NCBI GenBank assembly: GCA_035495315.1
Contig: DATJGF010000174.1
Coordinates: 1 to 5,506 of the forward strand
Source of the DNA: DATJGF01 sp035495315
GTDB lineage: Bacteria; Verrucomicrobiota; Verrucomicrobiia; Limisphaerales; UBA8199
DNA: 5,506 nt
Direction: 5' to 3'
The notes under the pieces were generated by a model, which saw nothing but the letters and a program-made list of their open reading frames with translations, did no database searches and was not told the origin of the DNA. This document shows positions 5,461 to 5,506 of this stretch, one piece after another. Positions within the stretch are counted from its first letter, which is position 1; each line of letters starts with the position of its first letter. Both the position numbers and the translations under genes were made by a program.

Positions 5461-5506
5461 ATGAACGCGATAGTCTGGCGCCAGCTTTTGGAGTGCGCTG
5501 CTGCTG
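5461..5506 (+). CDS. Start of the next gene, probably a complex I subunit (3' truncated by window)
   Basis: An open frame begins 8 bases after the nuoH stop and reads MNAIVWRQLLECAAA before the window ends. ATG 5449, in the same frame and overlapping the nuoH stop as ATGA, is an alternative start adding MRTT; a weak GAGA lies 6 bases before ATG 5461. The tight spacing shows operon membership. By usual gene order the product would be NuoI, or NuoJ if nuoI is elsewhere; fifteen residues are too few to tell. Confidence 0.5.
   Translation, partial: MNAIVWRQLLECAAA

Overview
The window looks like a chromosomal segment of a Verrucomicrobiota-type (PVC superphylum) bacterium, probably an environmental lineage. 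This is inferred from protein style, since the window holds no rRNA or marker gene that settles it. The pointers are a PVC-flavoured Gfo/Idh/MocA oxidoreductase tail, secreted DA1-like and ARPP-1 proteins, moderately high GC, and genes that mostly lack a strong Shine-Dalgarno sequence.

Layout, left to right. Positions 1-671 (+) hold the C-terminal half of a Gfo/Idh/MocA-family oxidoreductase entering from outside the window. Convergent to it (704-1307, -) is a type II toxin-antitoxin module: a ribbon-helix-helix antitoxin whose stop overlaps the start of a MazF/PemK-like toxin (ATGA). The toxin reading frame is broken by what looks like a single-base deletion near 852; restoring one base gives a clean 107-residue protein.

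Positions 1395-2600 (-) encode a secreted or membrane-tethered protein with a LIM-like double zinc knuckle, a DA1-type HEYTH metallopeptidase domain and a short beta-rich C-terminal domain. This is the bacterial relative of the plant ubiquitin-activated peptidase DA1 and is the most striking gene here. The 375-base gap upstream of it contains a four-run G tract on the transcribed strand that fits a G-quadruplex pattern. Positions 2976-4070 (-) encode a signal-peptide-bearing ARPP-1-family protein.

A 206-base AT-richer divergent promoter region (4071-4276) separates it from nuoH (4277-5452, +), the membrane-embedded quinone-site subunit of respiratory complex I, here with a C-terminal extension. 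The next gene, probably another complex I subunit, overlaps or closely follows nuoH and runs off the right edge. nuoH therefore appears to be first in a split complex I operon rather than following nuoG. A five-codon TTG-initiated mini-ORF with a good Shine-Dalgarno ends in TAATG at the nuoH start and may couple its translation.

The genes do not form one obvious pathway. The window combines carbohydrate-type metabolism, a decayed stress/addiction module, two exported proteins of poorly known role and core respiration.
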